Below, piece by piece: positions 63,359 through 64,000 of a DNA stretch of 64,000 nt. Position 1 is the stretch's first letter, and every line of letters starts with the position of its first letter. The position numbers were made by a program, and so were the translations under genes. The notes under the pieces were generated by a model. That model saw only the letters and a program-made list of their open reading frames with translations. It did no database searches and was not told the DNA's origin. Source of the DNA: Tenacibaculum sp. M341 (GTDB taxonomy: Bacteria; Bacteroidota; Bacteroidia; Flavobacteriales; Flavobacteriaceae); NCBI RefSeq assembly GCF_004337695.1, contig NZ_SJXJ01000004.1, forward strand, positions 62,001 through 126,000. Reading direction: 5' to 3'.

Positions 63359-64000
63359 ATGTCTTTAAAATCTTTTTTAGCCATTCCTTTTGCAAAAAAA
63401 GCAGTAAAAAAAGTCCGTAAATGGGCAGACAAACCTCACGAAACTCAACAAAAAGTTTTTCAGTATTTAGTTACAGAGGGTTGCAAAACAGCATTTGGAA
63501 AAGATCATGATTTTGTCTCTATAAATTCATATGAAGATTTTAAAAAGCGTGTACCTGTTAACGATTATGAAGGATTAAGACCTTATGTAGATAGAATGGT
63601 TGCAGGAGAAGAGAATATACTTTGGAAAGGGAAACCAATTTATTTTGCAAAAACATCAGGAACTACTTCTGGAGCTAAATATATTCCTATTACAAAAGAA
63701 TCAATGCCAACACATATAAAATCGGCAAGAAATGCCTTGTTATTTTATATAAATGAAACCAAAGATGCTTCATTTGTGAATGGTAAAATGATTTTCTTAC
63801 AAGGTAGTCCGGTACTTGAAAATAAAAACGGAATTAAATTAGGTAGATTAAGTGGTATTGTAGCGCATTATGTGCCTAATTATTTATTGAAAAATAGATT
63901 GCCAAGTTGGGAGACAAATTGTATTGAAGACTGGGACACTAAAGTAGATAAGGTTGTTGAGGAAACGTTACCTGAAAACATGACGGTAATAAGCGGAATT
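63359..64000 (+). CDS. GH3-like acyl-adenylate enzyme, partial (3' end outside window)
   Basis: From the ATG at 63359 the frame is open to the end of the window (214 codons). FAKTSGTTSGAKYIPIT is the adenylate-forming P-loop of the GH3 family, preceded by YEDFKKRVPVNDYEGLRPYVDRM. In plants GH3 proteins conjugate amino acids to jasmonate or auxin; bacterial members of Bacteroidota have unknown acyl substrates. The family is about 500 residues, so roughly 60% is missing. Confidence 0.88.
   Translation, partial: MSLKSFLAIPFAKKAVKKVRKWADKPHETQQKVFQYLVTEGCKTAFGKDHDFVSINSYEDFKKRVPVNDYEGLRPYVDRMVAGEENILWKGKPIYFAKTSGTTSGAKYIPITKESMPTHIKSARNALLFYINETKDASFVNGKMIFLQGSPVLENKNGIKLGRLSGIVAHYVPNYLLKNRLPSWETNCIEDWDTKVDKVVEETLPENMTVISGI

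Overview
The window is a stretch of chromosome from a member of the Bacteroidota, almost certainly a marine-type Flavobacteriaceae (Tenacibaculum/Polaribacter-like). The grounds are: very AT-rich DNA; promoters with the Bacteroidota -7 element TAnnTTTG, sometimes with an upstream TTTG/TTG, instead of sigma70 boxes; few Shine-Dalgarno sites; a TonB-dependent receptor next to a TonB C-terminal protein; and lineage-typical families (DUF2480, DUF3078, DUF6588, sortilin-like beta-propeller, outer-membrane Ig-like lipoprotein, GH3-like adenylase). Genes are dense on both strands. There is no rRNA operon, prophage, transposase or CRISPR array; one tRNA (Cys) is present.

Layout. 0-4.7 kb: a TerB-like/AAA+ ATPase, an SF1 (Upf1-like) helicase with a C-terminal nuclease-like domain, and a small membrane protein, the most accessory-looking part of the window. 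4.7-11.5 kb: a 2OG-Fe dioxygenase, a PRMT-like methyltransferase, a Coa1-like membrane protein, a ketoacyl synthase followed by bioB, a TPMT-like methyltransferase, a JmjC/cupin protein and a 54-residue zinc ribbon. 11.5-16 kb: rseP, a SCO copper chaperone, SdpI-like protein, TesB thioesterase and a FemAB/GNAT-like protein. 16.3-19.1 kb: two paralogous secreted fibre-like proteins sharing a C-terminal module (110 bp identical), one with a perfect-register 216-bp tandem repeat. 19.3-26.6 kb: PurF-like amidotransferase, PfkB kinase, the tail of a SUF cluster (SufE, SufT-like, DUF2480) and two DUF3078 proteins, then a CNNM/CBS membrane protein. 26.6-27.3 kb: a gene-poor stretch with tRNA-Cys, several terminators and a possible 14-codon microgene.

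27.3-36.6 kb: folB coupled to a large secreted beta-propeller, rimK overlapping a zinc deacylase/carboxypeptidase gene, a glycine-rich membrane peptide, and TonB receptor plus TonB-like protein. 36.8-46.8 kb: hflX, PmtA-like methyltransferase, comF, an Ig-like lipoprotein, DUF1456, MFS, YqaA-like, an FAD oxidoreductase, AtoE-like carrier and aat. 47-54.3 kb: gyrB, DUF6588, a PQQ-type propeller, malate dehydrogenase, GNAT and a small anchored protein. 54.5-58.6 kb: a biotin operon bioF-DUF2007-bioD-nitrilase homologue-bioA with overlapping genes. 59.4-64 kb: EamA transporter, yicC-gmk-nadD, an M23 peptidase and the start of a GH3-like gene that runs off the end.

Biotin synthesis is the clearest shared theme: the late enzymes bioF, bioD and bioA sit in one operon at 54-58 kb while bioB sits with an orphan ketoacyl synthase at 7-9.5 kb. 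No recognisable bioC or bioH is present at either site, which makes the embedded nitrilase homologue and the orphan synthase worth testing. Several long frames open with a TTG that is really the end of a TAnnTTTG promoter box (hflX, mdh, M23 peptidase); starts were corrected accordingly.
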